In this document: positions 1 through 8,188 of the stretch, piece after piece
Layout of the letters: each line of letters opens with the position of its first letter
How positions within the stretch are numbered: the stretch's first letter is position 1
Assembly (NCBI GenBank): GCA_016795035.1
Contig: JAEUIT010000034.1
Coordinates: 1-39,345 of the forward strand
Reading direction: 5' to 3'
DNA from: Phycisphaerae bacterium
GTDB lineage: Bacteria > Planctomycetota > Phycisphaerae > Phycisphaerales > SM1A02
DNA length: 39,345 nucleotides
The notes under the pieces: generated by a model
Told to the model about the DNA's origin: nothing
What the model saw: the letters and a program-made list of their open reading frames with translations, nothing else
Database searches by the model: none
Position numbers and translations under genes: made by a program

Positions 1-426
1 TTCGTCATCTTCGGCATCGGCGCGCTTCTCCGTTTCCGCACGCTCCTCGACAACACGAAGCTCACCGGCAAGGCGATCATGGTCGTGATCATCGGCCTCG
101 CCTGCGGCATGTCGCAGTGGGCGATGGCGGTCTTCGTGACGCTCTTCGCGTGGGCCCTCATCTTCTGGCTCGACTCGCACATGAGTTGCCGCGTGAAGGT
201 GCGCATGAACACGAAGGGCGATCTGCGCGAGGTGGCGACGGCCGTCGCCAACACGCTGCGCGGCCGGCACGCCCGCATCAAGAACTCCGCGATCTACGAG
301 TCGAAGCGGCAGCTCCTCTTTCTTGCCCACGTTCCGTCGTCGCTCGATCCGGTCGACCTCGAGAACGACCTTCGCGCGAGGATTCCTCACGGTCAGGAGT
401 GCGACATCACGGTTGATGTCGAGTAG
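1..426 (+). CDS. C-terminal part of a DUF4956/MgtC-like membrane protein (5' end outside window)
   Basis: The frame is open from base 1 and stops at 426, so the start lies upstream. The first ~60 residues contain a G-A-L-L-R-F-R-T-L-L-D-N-T motif followed by two hydrophobic segments. This lines up by eye with the G-A-L-A-I-V-R-F-R-T-V-V-E-D-T segment of the DUF4956 protein encoded at 30422-31090. The last ~75 residues are a soluble domain (start near S-H-M-S-C-R-V-K-V) resembling the small ferredoxin-like C-terminal domain that follows the membrane part in such proteins. Likely an integral inner-membrane protein of unknown function. In this family the usual partners are a VTC-domain protein and a CotH protein, so those genes may lie just upstream of the window. 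Family call by motif similarity only. Confidence 0.6.
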   Translation, partial: FVIFGIGALLRFRTLLDNTKLTGKAIMVVIIGLACGMSQWAMAVFVTLFAWALIFWLDSHMSCRVKVRMNTKGDLREVATAVANTLRGRHARIKNSAIYESKRQLLFLAHVPSSLDPVDLENDLRARIPHGQECDITVDVE

Positions 427-736
427 CCTCTCTCCGAAAGGGGAAGACCGCGTCACAGCCGCACGCGCTCTCTGGCGGCAAGGTCCGAACTCACCCATGC
501 GGTGGAAGGCCGCTCGTGCTGTCGTAACGCCCCTGTTCGCTAACGCACATCGAGGACTTCCGTCCGGTACCACGCGGAGAGGCCGGTCCTCGGATTGATG
601 TCCAAGGAGCCTCTCGACGCAACGGTCAATTCTTGCAAAATCCAAACTTCCGACTTGCTCTTGATCGGGGGGGGGTAAACATCCGATAGCAGGTTGTCGC
701 GTCATCCGTGCTGCGGGAGCCAGAGGAGCTGCTGAC
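427..736. other. Intergenic region before the exported-protein island
   Basis: No convincing gene. It contains a run of nine G at 667-675 and a purine-rich GAGGAG just before the ATG at 737. Short overlapping frames here have no codon bias or recognisable motif. It marks the switch from GC-rich coding DNA to the AT-richer genes that follow. Confidence 0.5.
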
Positions 737-1213
737 ATGATCTTCATCCGTACGACGGGGGTACTCGCAGTCGCCGCAGGAATGCTGGCGACAACTATCT
801 CAATCAGGAACGACCTCATGTTGGTCGCTGGATCGGGTGCTGTGGTCGGTTTCGCCCGACAGTCCGATCCGGGCGAACTTGTTTGTTGGGACAGGCCGGC
901 CATCGGCCCGATCGTTGCCTGCACGGGGTTTGGAGGTGGGGTCTGTAACGGGGTCGTGGCACCGTGTCCAGCACAGTGTCCGCCGCCATGCGACGGCCCG
1001 TGCGTGCCGCAGGCGAACAAATTCACCTTGCAAGCCGGAGCGGAGAAAATAAACGTGCGGCAGGTTAAGTGCCCCGGCAATTACCAGCAATACCCCTGTT
1101 CAACGCCTGTGGTCGGCACGAATCTATGTGAGTGCAATACGAACGTGCCAAGATGTGGCGGGCCATTCGCGTGCCCATTGAACATGTGGGTAGCCTGCAG
1201 CTGGCAACCGTAA
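737..1213 (+). CDS. Small exported cysteine-rich protein, unknown function
   Basis: 158 aa. The N-terminus (M-I-F-I-R-T-T-G-V-L-A-V-A-A-G-M-L-A-T-T) reads as a signal peptide or anchor. The mature part carries about 14 cysteines, several in C-P-x-x-C, C-x-x-P-C and C-E-C arrangements, rich in Pro and Gly, which suggests a disulfide-stabilised extracellular or periplasmic protein. A GAGGAG ribosome-binding site lies 8-10 bases before the ATG. It is the first of four same-strand genes (737-4134) that share exported N-termini and AT-richer codon use. I do not recognise the family. Confidence 0.6.
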   Translation: MIFIRTTGVLAVAAGMLATTISIRNDLMLVAGSGAVVGFARQSDPGELVCWDRPAIGPIVACTGFGGGVCNGVVAPCPAQCPPPCDGPCVPQANKFTLQAGAEKINVRQVKCPGNYQQYPCSTPVVGTNLCECNTNVPRCGGPFACPLNMWVACSWQP

Positions 1214-1242
1214 GTAAAGCCGAACGCAAGGAGGGTCCGTCA

Positions 1243-2352
1243 ATGGCGTTACAGCTACTCGTCGTAATTGCGGCGTTCACGGGATTGGCGGCTGCGCCAA
1301 GTGACTCGGGGTCGAGCATCAAGGATTTAGTTTCGTCCTTGGCATCCATGCGCGCGAGCCAGTTGGACGAGTTCGATCTGACTGTCCAAGTGCTCGACCT
1401 GGCCAAACGGCCGGAGTGGCCTGACGAAGCAACGTATCGATTGGTCCGGAAGGGAAGTGACTACTGGTGGAGGACTTCCACTGTCAGTTCGGAAGTCGAT
1501 GAGACAGTCAGTGGTGACGATGACGTGGTCCAATTGAACGGTCAGATCCTCCTTTGGTCACCGGGTCGCCTAACGGCGGATCTCTGGTCCACGAGTAATG
1601 TTGAACTAAGAGAGGCCCTTCCTCGTATTCAGATATTTGACTACGGTATCTGGTTGCCGGAGGCATGCGACTCATGTTCACCTTTTGATCTCGCAGCGTT
1701 CGCTGCGCACGCCGCAACCGAGCTTGAATTTCCTGTCGCTACGCCAGCGCCTGTACAGTCAGGCACGTTCGCCCGGCTTTCGGGGGCATTACCCGACGGT
1801 CAAGCGTTCGAGGTAGTCGTCGATGTTTCGAGAGACGCCATCCCTGTCGTTGTGCGTTGGGGAGGCTACGAGTGGCGAGTTACTGAGTCGGGGCAGATCG
1901 ATGGCGTCTGGATGGCAACGAGAATACTCCGAGCAAATGCGGACTTCTGGACTTCATTCGATAGCGGAGAACCGGTGGTCTCAGGCTCTAGCCTGATTGG
2001 AATCGATCTGGTTCAAGGAACTGAAGAGGGCAAGCTTGCTTCGATCGGCAACGGTGCGGGTGTCGCACTTCCGCAGTCCTTTGACGCGTTCCTCCCCGCA
2101 GGAACGATTGTGAACATTGCCGAGTCTGGCGGCTACTACGTCGTGCGAATGAACGCGATCGACGAGCTGGCTCGAAACTCTGTGGCTGTGGCTGGAGTGA
2201 TGGAGGACAGAATCGATTGTTCGGAACAGCTACCATTGGAGCCTTTGTCGCGGTCCTGGTATTACCGCCTTGACTTGCTTGCAGCCGGACTTGCCTTCGC
2301 TGGAGCTTGTCTAGTTTCTATGTCTTTTTGGGGCCGGGTGAAGAGCAGATAG
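1243..2352 (+). CDS. Exported protein with C-terminal membrane anchor, unknown function
   Basis: The ATG at 1243 is preferred over in-frame upstream starts because it follows AAGGAGG with normal spacing and opens directly into a signal peptide (M-A-L-Q-L-L-V-V-I-A-A-F-T-G-L-A-A-A). 369 aa. The middle is beta-rich with repeated short edge strands (Y-R-L-V-R-K-G-S-D-Y-W-W, V-V-Q-L-N-G-Q-I-L-L-W), reminiscent of periplasmic LolA-like half-barrels, though this is only an impression. One hydrophobic helix (L-D-L-L-A-A-G-L-A-F-A-G-A-C-L-V-S-M) followed by W-G-R-V-K-S-R ends the protein, so it is probably anchored by its C-terminus with the bulk outside the cytoplasm. Starts 29 bp after the Cys-rich gene; likely co-transcribed. 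Confidence 0.65.
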   Translation: MALQLLVVIAAFTGLAAAPSDSGSSIKDLVSSLASMRASQLDEFDLTVQVLDLAKRPEWPDEATYRLVRKGSDYWWRTSTVSSEVDETVSGDDDVVQLNGQILLWSPGRLTADLWSTSNVELREALPRIQIFDYGIWLPEACDSCSPFDLAAFAAHAATELEFPVATPAPVQSGTFARLSGALPDGQAFEVVVDVSRDAIPVVVRWGGYEWRVTESGQIDGVWMATRILRANADFWTSFDSGEPVVSGSSLIGIDLVQGTEEGKLASIGNGAGVALPQSFDAFLPAGTIVNIAESGGYYVVRMNAIDELARNSVAVAGVMEDRIDCSEQLPLEPLSRSWYYRLDLLAAGLAFAGACLVSMSFWGRVKSR

Positions 2353-2398
2353 TGCCGTGCGCCTCCGACATCATTGCGGTGACTAGTCGGAGTGTTGT

Positions 2399-3052
2399 AT
2401 GAAAGAGATCACCCTCGCTGCATGGCTTATCATCGCTGTGTGCGACCAAGTTCACGCGTCCGCACGAGAAGGTTCGGCTGCGGAAGGGATTTCTGCGGAT
2501 TGTTCGTTGTCGAGGACTGCCACGTGCGGCGAGGCGGTTGCCAAAGTTGTGGCTCAGTTGATGGGGGTGGGCTCGCGTGGGTTCGATGGGCTATCAGAGA
2601 GCTCAGGGGCAACATCATTCGAAGGCCTGCTTGAGCGCTTCCATGCGATTGGCATACCAGCGAGTTATGAGAGATTGACGCGTCGAGACCTTCGCGGTCG
2701 AGCCGGTGCCTACGTACTGGCACTCACTGCGTCTCCATGGGCTTCCGATGAGCGCGCTGGCGAGCCTCATTTTCTCGTCGCGGTTGTTTCGGGGGGCGAG
2801 TTGGCTACAGGATCAATCACATATATTGACGCTACGCTATCTTTACATCACCAGAGAGAGCTTCGTGACACAGATGTCTTGCCGTTCTGGACGGGTGATA
2901 CTCTGGTGATCGGCGTTGCCAGCCCTGCGAGTCCCTTGGGCAGGATTGCTTGGTCATTACTGCTTCCTTTGGGTGCCCTGATGTCGGGGGCGCTCGTGGG
3001 GGCACTGGTGTCGCGGTACTCATGCAAACGTGCCGTATCGCATACTCCGTGA
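2399..3052 (+). CDS. Membrane-anchored peptidase C39-like protein
   Basis: 217 aa with an N-terminal signal segment and a C-terminal hydrophobic helix followed by R-Y-S-C-K-R. Between them are features of the C39 papain-like fold: Cys43 in C-G-E-A at the start of a helix, a second helix (S-F-E-G-L-L-E-R-F-H-A-I-G-I), then His124 in P-H-F-L-V-A-V-V and Asp144 in Y-I-D-A. These match in order and spacing the Cys, His and Asp of double-glycine leader peptidases and related domains. The domain is here not fused to an ABC transporter. It could process a peptide such as the Cys-rich neighbour, or be an inactive relative used for binding. The family call rests on three motifs and is unproven. The 3' end overlaps the next gene by 31 bp. 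Confidence 0.5.
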   Translation: MKEITLAAWLIIAVCDQVHASAREGSAAEGISADCSLSRTATCGEAVAKVVAQLMGVGSRGFDGLSESSGATSFEGLLERFHAIGIPASYERLTRRDLRGRAGAYVLALTASPWASDERAGEPHFLVAVVSGGELATGSITYIDATLSLHHQRELRDTDVLPFWTGDTLVIGVASPASPLGRIAWSLLLPLGALMSGALVGALVSRYSCKRAVSHTP

Positions 3053-4134
3053 TTCTGAGTCTTGCTGCGGCGGCAGCCACGGTTGAGCCAATCCGTGACG
3101 CGGCGTGCCTGGGGCGAGAGTCAAGGTTCCCGCGCTTGGACCAGCGCTCTTGCCTGCCTCCCGAGGGGTCGCTGCTTGCAATCTCGTCGGGTCGGCTCGT
3201 TACTTGGTTGACGGACGGGCGTCGGAGCGCTGGCGACTTGGCGCATGTCGTGCTTGCGTTCGGTGCACGGAGGCCACTCGGCGCAGCGGTTGAGCCGGAG
3301 GCAGCTGCAATCGAGCTATTGCTTAATGAGGAACTCGGCTCACGAGTCTGCGGACTTGGGCGTTGGGTACGAAGAACCGCGAATGGGGAGTGGATTGTAC
3401 TTACGGAGTCGGCGTTCGGTCTGAGCCGAACGGGGGAACCCCACCGTGGGCAGGTCTTGGCATATCTTGGACAGGTCTGTGCCCCCGACCGAGTGTGGAG
3501 CGTTGAGCTTAAGTCGGGGGAGAGGGTTCGTCTCGGACTTCTTGCCGACGCGATGATGCGCGAGGGGGCGTGGGATCCGGCCGATCTCTGCTTTGTGATT
3601 CCAGCGATCCTAAGTTGGTCGAAGGCGTCGGCTTGGATAGATGGCGATGGACGTGGCCGGATTACTCTAGGAGCATTGGTCAACATGCTCATGGAAACGG
3701 GCCCGGAGGCCACTCCATGCATGGGCCATCACTGGTGGATGGCCGTTGCGCGAGTGAGCGTCTCGCGCGACACGCGTATCGGAAATCAACAGCGGGCGCA
3801 TGCAGCCAGCGTCGTTTCTGAAGAGCGAGACCGACTTCTCGCTTCGATCAGTGACAGAGGCGAGATCCAGGGCCTGAGGACCTTCAGTGTGCTTGAACGA
3901 AGTTCTGCAGTCGAACGGTTCGTCGATCAAGCACATGCTGTCGAGTGGCTCACTCTCATAACGCCGACCAACGGTCGAAGCGCGGCGCGGCTCGACAGGG
4001 CACTCGATTGGTTGAGTTTTGAAGCGAACCGGCTGAAGGACGAAGTTCCGCCTACCGCATTGTGTCACGCTATCCGCGCCGAAAGTGAGTGGCGGGCTCG
4101 CAAGACAAAGGTTGATTCGATGTCGTTTGAATGA
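3022..4134 (+). CDS. Exported protein of unknown function, last gene of the island
   Basis: 370 aa from the ATG at 3022, chosen because it begins a signal peptide (M-Q-T-C-R-I-A-Y-S-V-I-L-S-L-A-A-A-A-A-T); the frame is open further upstream. The mature protein is mostly helical. It has a conserved-looking H-R-G-Q-V-L-A-Y-L segment, a D-G-R-G-R-I-T-L-G-A-L-V stretch and C-M-G-H-H-W-W-M-A-V-A. The paired helices could form an alpha/alpha toroid-like fold, but that is a guess. No catalytic motif recognised. Overlap with the upstream C39-like gene implies coupled expression. Confidence 0.6.
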   Translation: MQTCRIAYSVILSLAAAAATVEPIRDAACLGRESRFPRLDQRSCLPPEGSLLAISSGRLVTWLTDGRRSAGDLAHVVLAFGARRPLGAAVEPEAAAIELLLNEELGSRVCGLGRWVRRTANGEWIVLTESAFGLSRTGEPHRGQVLAYLGQVCAPDRVWSVELKSGERVRLGLLADAMMREGAWDPADLCFVIPAILSWSKASAWIDGDGRGRITLGALVNMLMETGPEATPCMGHHWWMAVARVSVSRDTRIGNQQRAHAASVVSEERDRLLASISDRGEIQGLRTFSVLERSSAVERFVDQAHAVEWLTLITPTNGRSAARLDRALDWLSFEANRLKDEVPPTALCHAIRAESEWRARKTKVDSMSFE

Positions 4135-4733
4135 ATGGCGTCGATTCTTGCGAGACCATTGCAGAAAACGCGTCGCGCTCGGCGAACACATCGGTCCCCA
4201 GCGAATGTTGCGAGTTGTCGTGGCGACCGAGCGGCAGCCGGGTGTCGGCGCTAATTGACTGCTGCCATCTGGCCGCGGGCTGCCAGATGTGGAGTGGGGT
4301 TGCGAAACGGTGTCTCTATTCGGCAAAATCAGAGAGAGCCGAGATCAGTAGTTGCGATTCTCTGAACGATGGAAAGTTGTAGATACGAGTGACTCGCGAT
4401 GGGTGGACAGGATGAAGAACTTCCCAAGTGACTCAGCGACGAGAACTCCATGCGTTGGCGGGCCTGACTTGGGACTCTTCACCACGCAGGGGCATGTTGT
4501 ATCGCCAAGGAGTGTGCACCTCATCGACACCGCCAGCCTCTACTTAAGGAGAGGTGCTCCCTCGGTGCGTCATATCAGGGTGACCGAATGAACAAGACCG
4601 CAGCACGAGAGATCGAACAGTTGTGACTTGAGTGGTGCTCGAAGATGGCGGTACTGGCGGCGTGCGGGCGATCCGAACGCCTGCTTGCCGGCTCAAGATC
4701 CTTGGGCATCGGAGTGGCCGACGGCTCGTGGAG
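4135..4733. other. 600-bp gene-poor stretch downstream of the island, with one stem-loop
   Basis: Only short frames without recognisable motifs. A perfect 8-bp stem (CATCTGGC at 4266-4273, GCCAGATG at 4282-4289, 8-base loop) lies 130 bp after the last island gene and could end its transcript, although no T run follows. The composition stays AT-richer until about 4650, which suggests the foreign segment extends to near the response-regulator gene. Confidence 0.45.
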
Positions 4734-5375
4734 TTACACAATCCCGCGCTCGATCGCCTTCAGGACGGCACGCGTGCGATCGGGCGCGCAGAACTTGTCG
4801 AGGATCACGGACACGTGATTCTTGACCGTGCCCTCGCTGAGTTTCAGCGCGAACGCGATCTCCTTGTTGCTCAAGCCGCCGGCCATCAGGCGCAGCACCT
4901 CGGTCTCGCGCGTCGTGAGGTCGGCGATGGTCTCCGCGCGATCGGCGTCCGGGCGCTTCGGCCGCAAGACGGCGCGAATCGTGCTCGTCACGGTCGGGCG
5001 AAACACGCGCTCCCCCCGATGCACCGCGCGAATCGCTGACATCAGTTCGTCGCGCGGCACGTCCTTCAGCAGGAACCCGCAGGCGCCGAGCGACGTCGCC
5101 TTCAGCATCGCCATGTCGTCGTCGAAGGTTGTCAGGATGATCGCCTTGGCTGCAACGCCGAGTTCGCGGAGGCGCAGCAAGACACCGAGCCCGTCGAGCT
5201 CCGGCATGCTGAGGTCGAGGAGGACGACGTCCGGCTTCTCGCGCACGACGAGCGCGACGCCCTCGACGCCGTTGGCGGCGAGGCCCACGACGGCGATGTC
5301 GGGCGACGCCGCAACGAGCGCGGCGAGCCCTTCGCGGACGAGCTGGTGGTCGTCGACGACGACGACGCGGATCAT
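4734..5375 (-). CDS. NarL/FixJ-family response regulator
   Basis: 213 aa. The receiver domain has acidic Asp8/Asp9, phospho-acceptor Asp54 (V-V-L-L-D-L-S-M-P-E-L-D-G), the Thr of I-I-L-T-T-F and Lys in F-L-L-K-D. A LuxR-type helix-turn-helix follows at about residues 148-205 (L-T-T-R-E-T-E-V-L-R-L-M-A-G-G-L-S-N-K-E-I-A, then G-T-V-K-N-H-V). The start overlaps the stop of the histidine-kinase gene by ATGA, so the pair is translationally coupled. It probably binds DNA as a dimer after phosphorylation by the kinase at 5372-6508. Targets unknown; the divergent lipoprotein operon at 6666 is one candidate. Confidence 0.92.
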   Translation of the reverse strand: MIRVVVVDDHQLVREGLAALVAASPDIAVVGLAANGVEGVALVVREKPDVVLLDLSMPELDGLGVLLRLRELGVAAKAIILTTFDDDMAMLKATSLGACGFLLKDVPRDELMSAIRAVHRGERVFRPTVTSTIRAVLRPKRPDADRAETIADLTTRETEVLRLMAGGLSNKEIAFALKLSEGTVKNHVSVILDKFCAPDRTRAVLKAIERGIV

Positions 5376-6508
5376 CGGCCGCCCTCGGTCGGCCAACGAA
5401 TCTCGACGATCGTTCCCCCTGTCTCCGCGTTGCCGATCGCGAGCTCGCAGCCGATCGCGGCGCAGCGCTCGCGCATGCTCGAGAGCCCGACCCCCGGCGC
5501 CGCGCCGTCGATGCCTCGCCCGTCGTCCGCGATCGCGAGCCGCGCGTCGTCGAGCGTCACCACGACCTCGCGCGCCGCGGCGTGCTTGCGCGCGTTCGTG
5601 AGCGCCTCCTGGACGCAGCGAAGAAGCGTCTCGGCCATCGTGCTCGACATGGTCGGCGCATTCTCCGCGATGTGCACGCGAACAGCCGGTCCAGGGCCCT
5701 CGGTCGCGAGATTGCGGAGCGCCGCGCCGAGGTCGACCGCGTTGCCGCCGCGGAGATCCGAGACGACCTCGCGCACGTCGGCGAGGACGAGCCGCACGAG
5801 ATGGCGCGCCTTCGCGACACGCTCGCGGACCGGCTCGGTCACGTGCTCCTGGGCGAGCGCGGCGTCGAGCTGCAGCCCGAGCGCCACGAGGTGGTGGCCG
5901 ACGATGTCGTGGAGGTCGCGCGCGAGTTCGGTGCGTTCCGTGGTGCGAACGGCGGCGGCGAGCATCGCCTGCGTCGCGTGGAGATCGCGCATCGCGCTTT
6001 CGAGCTCCACGCGCCGGTCGCGCTCGACGAGCGCGAGCGCGGAGAACGAGTAGATGATCCACTGCATGGCGGAATACGCCGTCGCGGCGGCGATGGCCAC
6101 GGCAATCGGCCACTCGGCGATGTAGATCGCATACAGGCCGATGCACTGTCCGATGAGCAACACCGCCGCAAGCGGATGGCGAATCCGCGCAAGCCCTCCG
6201 GCTGCAACGACGAGAAGGACGCCGGTCAGCGCGACGCCTTCGATGGCCATCGGGATGATCCAGTTCGCCGCGAGCGCGAGAATCGTCTGCGCGACGTGGG
6301 CGACGACGATCGTCGACCGACGCGTGGAGGCCGTCGCGAGCACGTAGGCGATCACGAACGCGGCGACCGAGGTCCACCACCAGAGCGCCTTTGGACTCGT
6401 CGCGAACGCGGGCGAGGACACCGACACCCACACCACGGGGAACGCCACCACGCCCACGGACGCGACGCCGATGACGTAGCGCTTCCACTCGTCTCGTAAG
6501 GAGGTCAC
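5372..6508 (-). CDS. Membrane sensor histidine kinase, HisKA_3 (NarL/DesK-like) type
   Basis: About 378 aa from a GTG at 6508 (start uncertain; no clear ribosome-binding site). About five hydrophobic segments fill residues 10-160. Then come a linker helix and the phospho-acceptor H200 in E-L-A-R-D-L-H-D-I-V-G-H-H, typical of HisKA_3. The ATPase part shows the N box (C-V-Q-E-A-L-T-N-A-R-K-H), G1 (I-A-D-D-G-R-G-I) and G2 (G-V-G-L-S-S-M-R-E-R). There is no separate extracellular sensor domain, so the signal may be sensed within or close to the membrane. It forms an operon with the response regulator (4-bp overlap). Confidence 0.9.
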   Translation of the reverse strand: MTSLRDEWKRYVIGVASVGVVAFPVVWVSVSSPAFATSPKALWWWTSVAAFVIAYVLATASTRRSTIVVAHVAQTILALAANWIIPMAIEGVALTGVLLVVAAGGLARIRHPLAAVLLIGQCIGLYAIYIAEWPIAVAIAAATAYSAMQWIIYSFSALALVERDRRVELESAMRDLHATQAMLAAAVRTTERTELARDLHDIVGHHLVALGLQLDAALAQEHVTEPVRERVAKARHLVRLVLADVREVVSDLRGGNAVDLGAALRNLATEGPGPAVRVHIAENAPTMSSTMAETLLRCVQEALTNARKHAAAREVVVTLDDARLAIADDGRGIDGAAPGVGLSSMRERCAAIGCELAIGNAETGGTIVEIRWPTEGGR

Positions 6509-6665
6509 GCGTCCGAATGTAGCGGGGCGATCCGCGAGGGCACAGTGCCGAAAGTCATGGGTCCGGTCATGACGAACCGCACTTCTCGTCCGCCGCGTTT
6601 CGGCCGAATCTTCCTGCGTCGCGAACGGACGTCGTTCGCCTCGACCACATGCCGGAGATTCGCCC

Positions 6666-7295
6666 ATGCACGCACTGTCTCGCCCGCTCGCCTCGTTCTC
6701 GTCTGTCGCGTCAGCCGTGGTGGCCGTCGCCCTCGTCGGATGCTCGTCGTCGACGCCGGCCGAGTCCGGTCCCGCGTCGCCGGCCGCGATCGCCGAGTCG
6801 ACGTCGCGCGCTTCCACGTTTCTGCCGACCGACGCACCGGGCGTCTGGAATCCCGTCCGACCGGGAGTCGCCATCACGGTCGCCGAGGCGGCGGAGCCCA
6901 AGGCGATGCGCGTGTCGTATCGTCGCGACGCGGGCAAGCCTGCGGGCGTCGCGCTGATGCTCGAGCCGGGCGCCTGCAACGCGATCGATGCGTTCGCGAT
7001 CCGCGTGGCTGCAACGCCGTCTCAACGTTTCACCGTCTCCCTGACCGACCACGACGGCGTGGTGTGGACCTTCCCGACCGTGAAGGCCACGTCCGACGTC
7101 GAGACGTACACCGTGCGCCTCGAGGATCTGCGCCCCGATCCCTTCCAGAACGGCGGCAAGACAATTCCAGCGTCGCCGGATCTCGGCCGGATCAAGATGC
7201 TCACGATCCTCGACATCTCGGGCTTCATGGGCGCGCCGGTCGAAGAGTGCACGTGGACCATCGAATCGGTGATCGGCGAGGAGGGGGCTCGATGA
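6666..7295 (+). CDS. Lipoprotein with a carbohydrate-binding-like beta-sandwich domain
   Basis: 209 aa. The signal peptide ends in a lipobox (V-A-L-V-G-C, Cys26) followed by a Ser/Pro/Ala linker. The rest reads as a single beta-sandwich of the CBM11/galactose-binding-like type: F-A-I-R-V-A-A-T-P-S-Q-R-F-T-V-S-L-T-D, then V-W-T-F-P-T-V-K, then I-K-M-L-T-I-L-D-I-S-G-F and a terminal W-T-I-E-S-V. Probably surface- or periplasm-exposed. Its stop overlaps the next start (ATGA at 7292-7295), so the two products are probably made together. Family assignment is by strand pattern only. Confidence 0.65.
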   Translation: MHALSRPLASFSSVASAVVAVALVGCSSSTPAESGPASPAAIAESTSRASTFLPTDAPGVWNPVRPGVAITVAEAAEPKAMRVSYRRDAGKPAGVALMLEPGACNAIDAFAIRVAATPSQRFTVSLTDHDGVVWTFPTVKATSDVETYTVRLEDLRPDPFQNGGKTIPASPDLGRIKMLTILDISGFMGAPVEECTWTIESVIGEEGAR

Positions 7296-8161
7296 TCGCG
7301 CCACGACTCGCCCTCGCCCTCGCCGCTGCCGTCGGCGTTGCAGCCGCAACGCTCGGACAGTCGTCGCCGCCTGCAACGACGAGCGAGCCGCCGCCGCGGG
7401 CGAAGACTCTCTTCTTCGAAGCCCTCCAGCGCGCGCCCGAACGCCGCGCCGACGCCATCCGCGCGCTCGGCGCGAATGCGTGCTCGTCCGACGCGGCCGA
7501 CTCCGATCTTCTCCTCCTCGGGCTCGCGCATCTCTGGAAGGCCGCCGACGGCTCGACCCACGGGATCGACCGGCACTCGAACGCGGTCATCGCCGAGCAT
7601 TGGCTTCGGCGCGCGAGAGAGCGCGACCCCGGCGACACGCGCATCCCCGGATGGATCGCGTCGGCGCGCGTCGTGATCGCGACCGACGAAGGCCGTGACG
7701 ACGATCGGCGCGCCGCGATCGACGAGCTCGCGAAGCTCTCAGACGCCGATCCCTGCTTTCACGCGGTTCCGCTCAGCATCGCGTCCTTCTCGGCGCCGCG
7801 CGGCAGCGCGGAGTTCACGCAGGCGTTAAAGGCGATGAACGCCGCCTTCGACTGCGGCCGCGAGCGCGGCGCGGGCGACGGACCGCGCTGGCCGCACAAC
7901 GTCCACGGTTTCCTCGTCGGTCTCGCCGACATGCGACTGAAGGCCGGCGACCGCGCCGGCGCGGAGGCCGCGCTCACGATCGCCGAGGCGCGTACGGGCT
8001 CCGAGACGTGGCGCTATCGCGGCGAGATCGAGAAGCGGTTCGCGGAGCTCGACGAGCGTCTGCGGCGCTACGGCAACGACGATCCGACCGACGATCCGCC
8101 GTACTTCCTCGGCGCGGGTGGCGCGTCGTGCCTCGCCTGCCACGCCGTCGATCCGAAGTGA
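7292..8161 (+). CDS. Exported helical-repeat protein ending in a CxxCH haem-type motif
   Basis: 289 aa. N-terminal signal peptide (M-I-A-P-R-L-A-L-A-L-A-A-A-V-G-V-A-A-A-T), then helices of TPR/SEL1-like spacing (W-L-R-R-A-R-E-R-D-P-G-D, G-D-R-A-G-A-E-A-A-L). The last ten residues contain C280-L-A-C-H284, the c-type haem attachment pattern. A single CxxCH at the extreme C-terminus, with no haem-pocket domain after it, is odd: there may be no Met ligand and the motif could bind metal instead. Coupled to the upstream lipoprotein by an ATGA overlap. Confidence 0.65.
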   Translation: MIAPRLALALAAAVGVAAATLGQSSPPATTSEPPPRAKTLFFEALQRAPERRADAIRALGANACSSDAADSDLLLLGLAHLWKAADGSTHGIDRHSNAVIAEHWLRRARERDPGDTRIPGWIASARVVIATDEGRDDDRRAAIDELAKLSDADPCFHAVPLSIASFSAPRGSAEFTQALKAMNAAFDCGRERGAGDGPRWPHNVHGFLVGLADMRLKAGDRAGAEAALTIAEARTGSETWRYRGEIEKRFAELDERLRRYGNDDPTDDPPYFLGAGGASCLACHAVDPK

Positions 8162-8188
8162 GCGCACGGGGCGCGACGGTATCGTGCC

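Noticed and set aside
4131..4591. Short plus-strand frames downstream of the island
   Set aside because: No ribosome-binding site, no motif and overlapping alternatives on both strands.
4734..6488. A single 584-codon frame joining the response regulator to an upstream Arg-rich stretch
   Set aside because: The upstream part is the out-of-frame shadow of the histidine kinase. The regulator starts at 5375 with the ATGA overlap.
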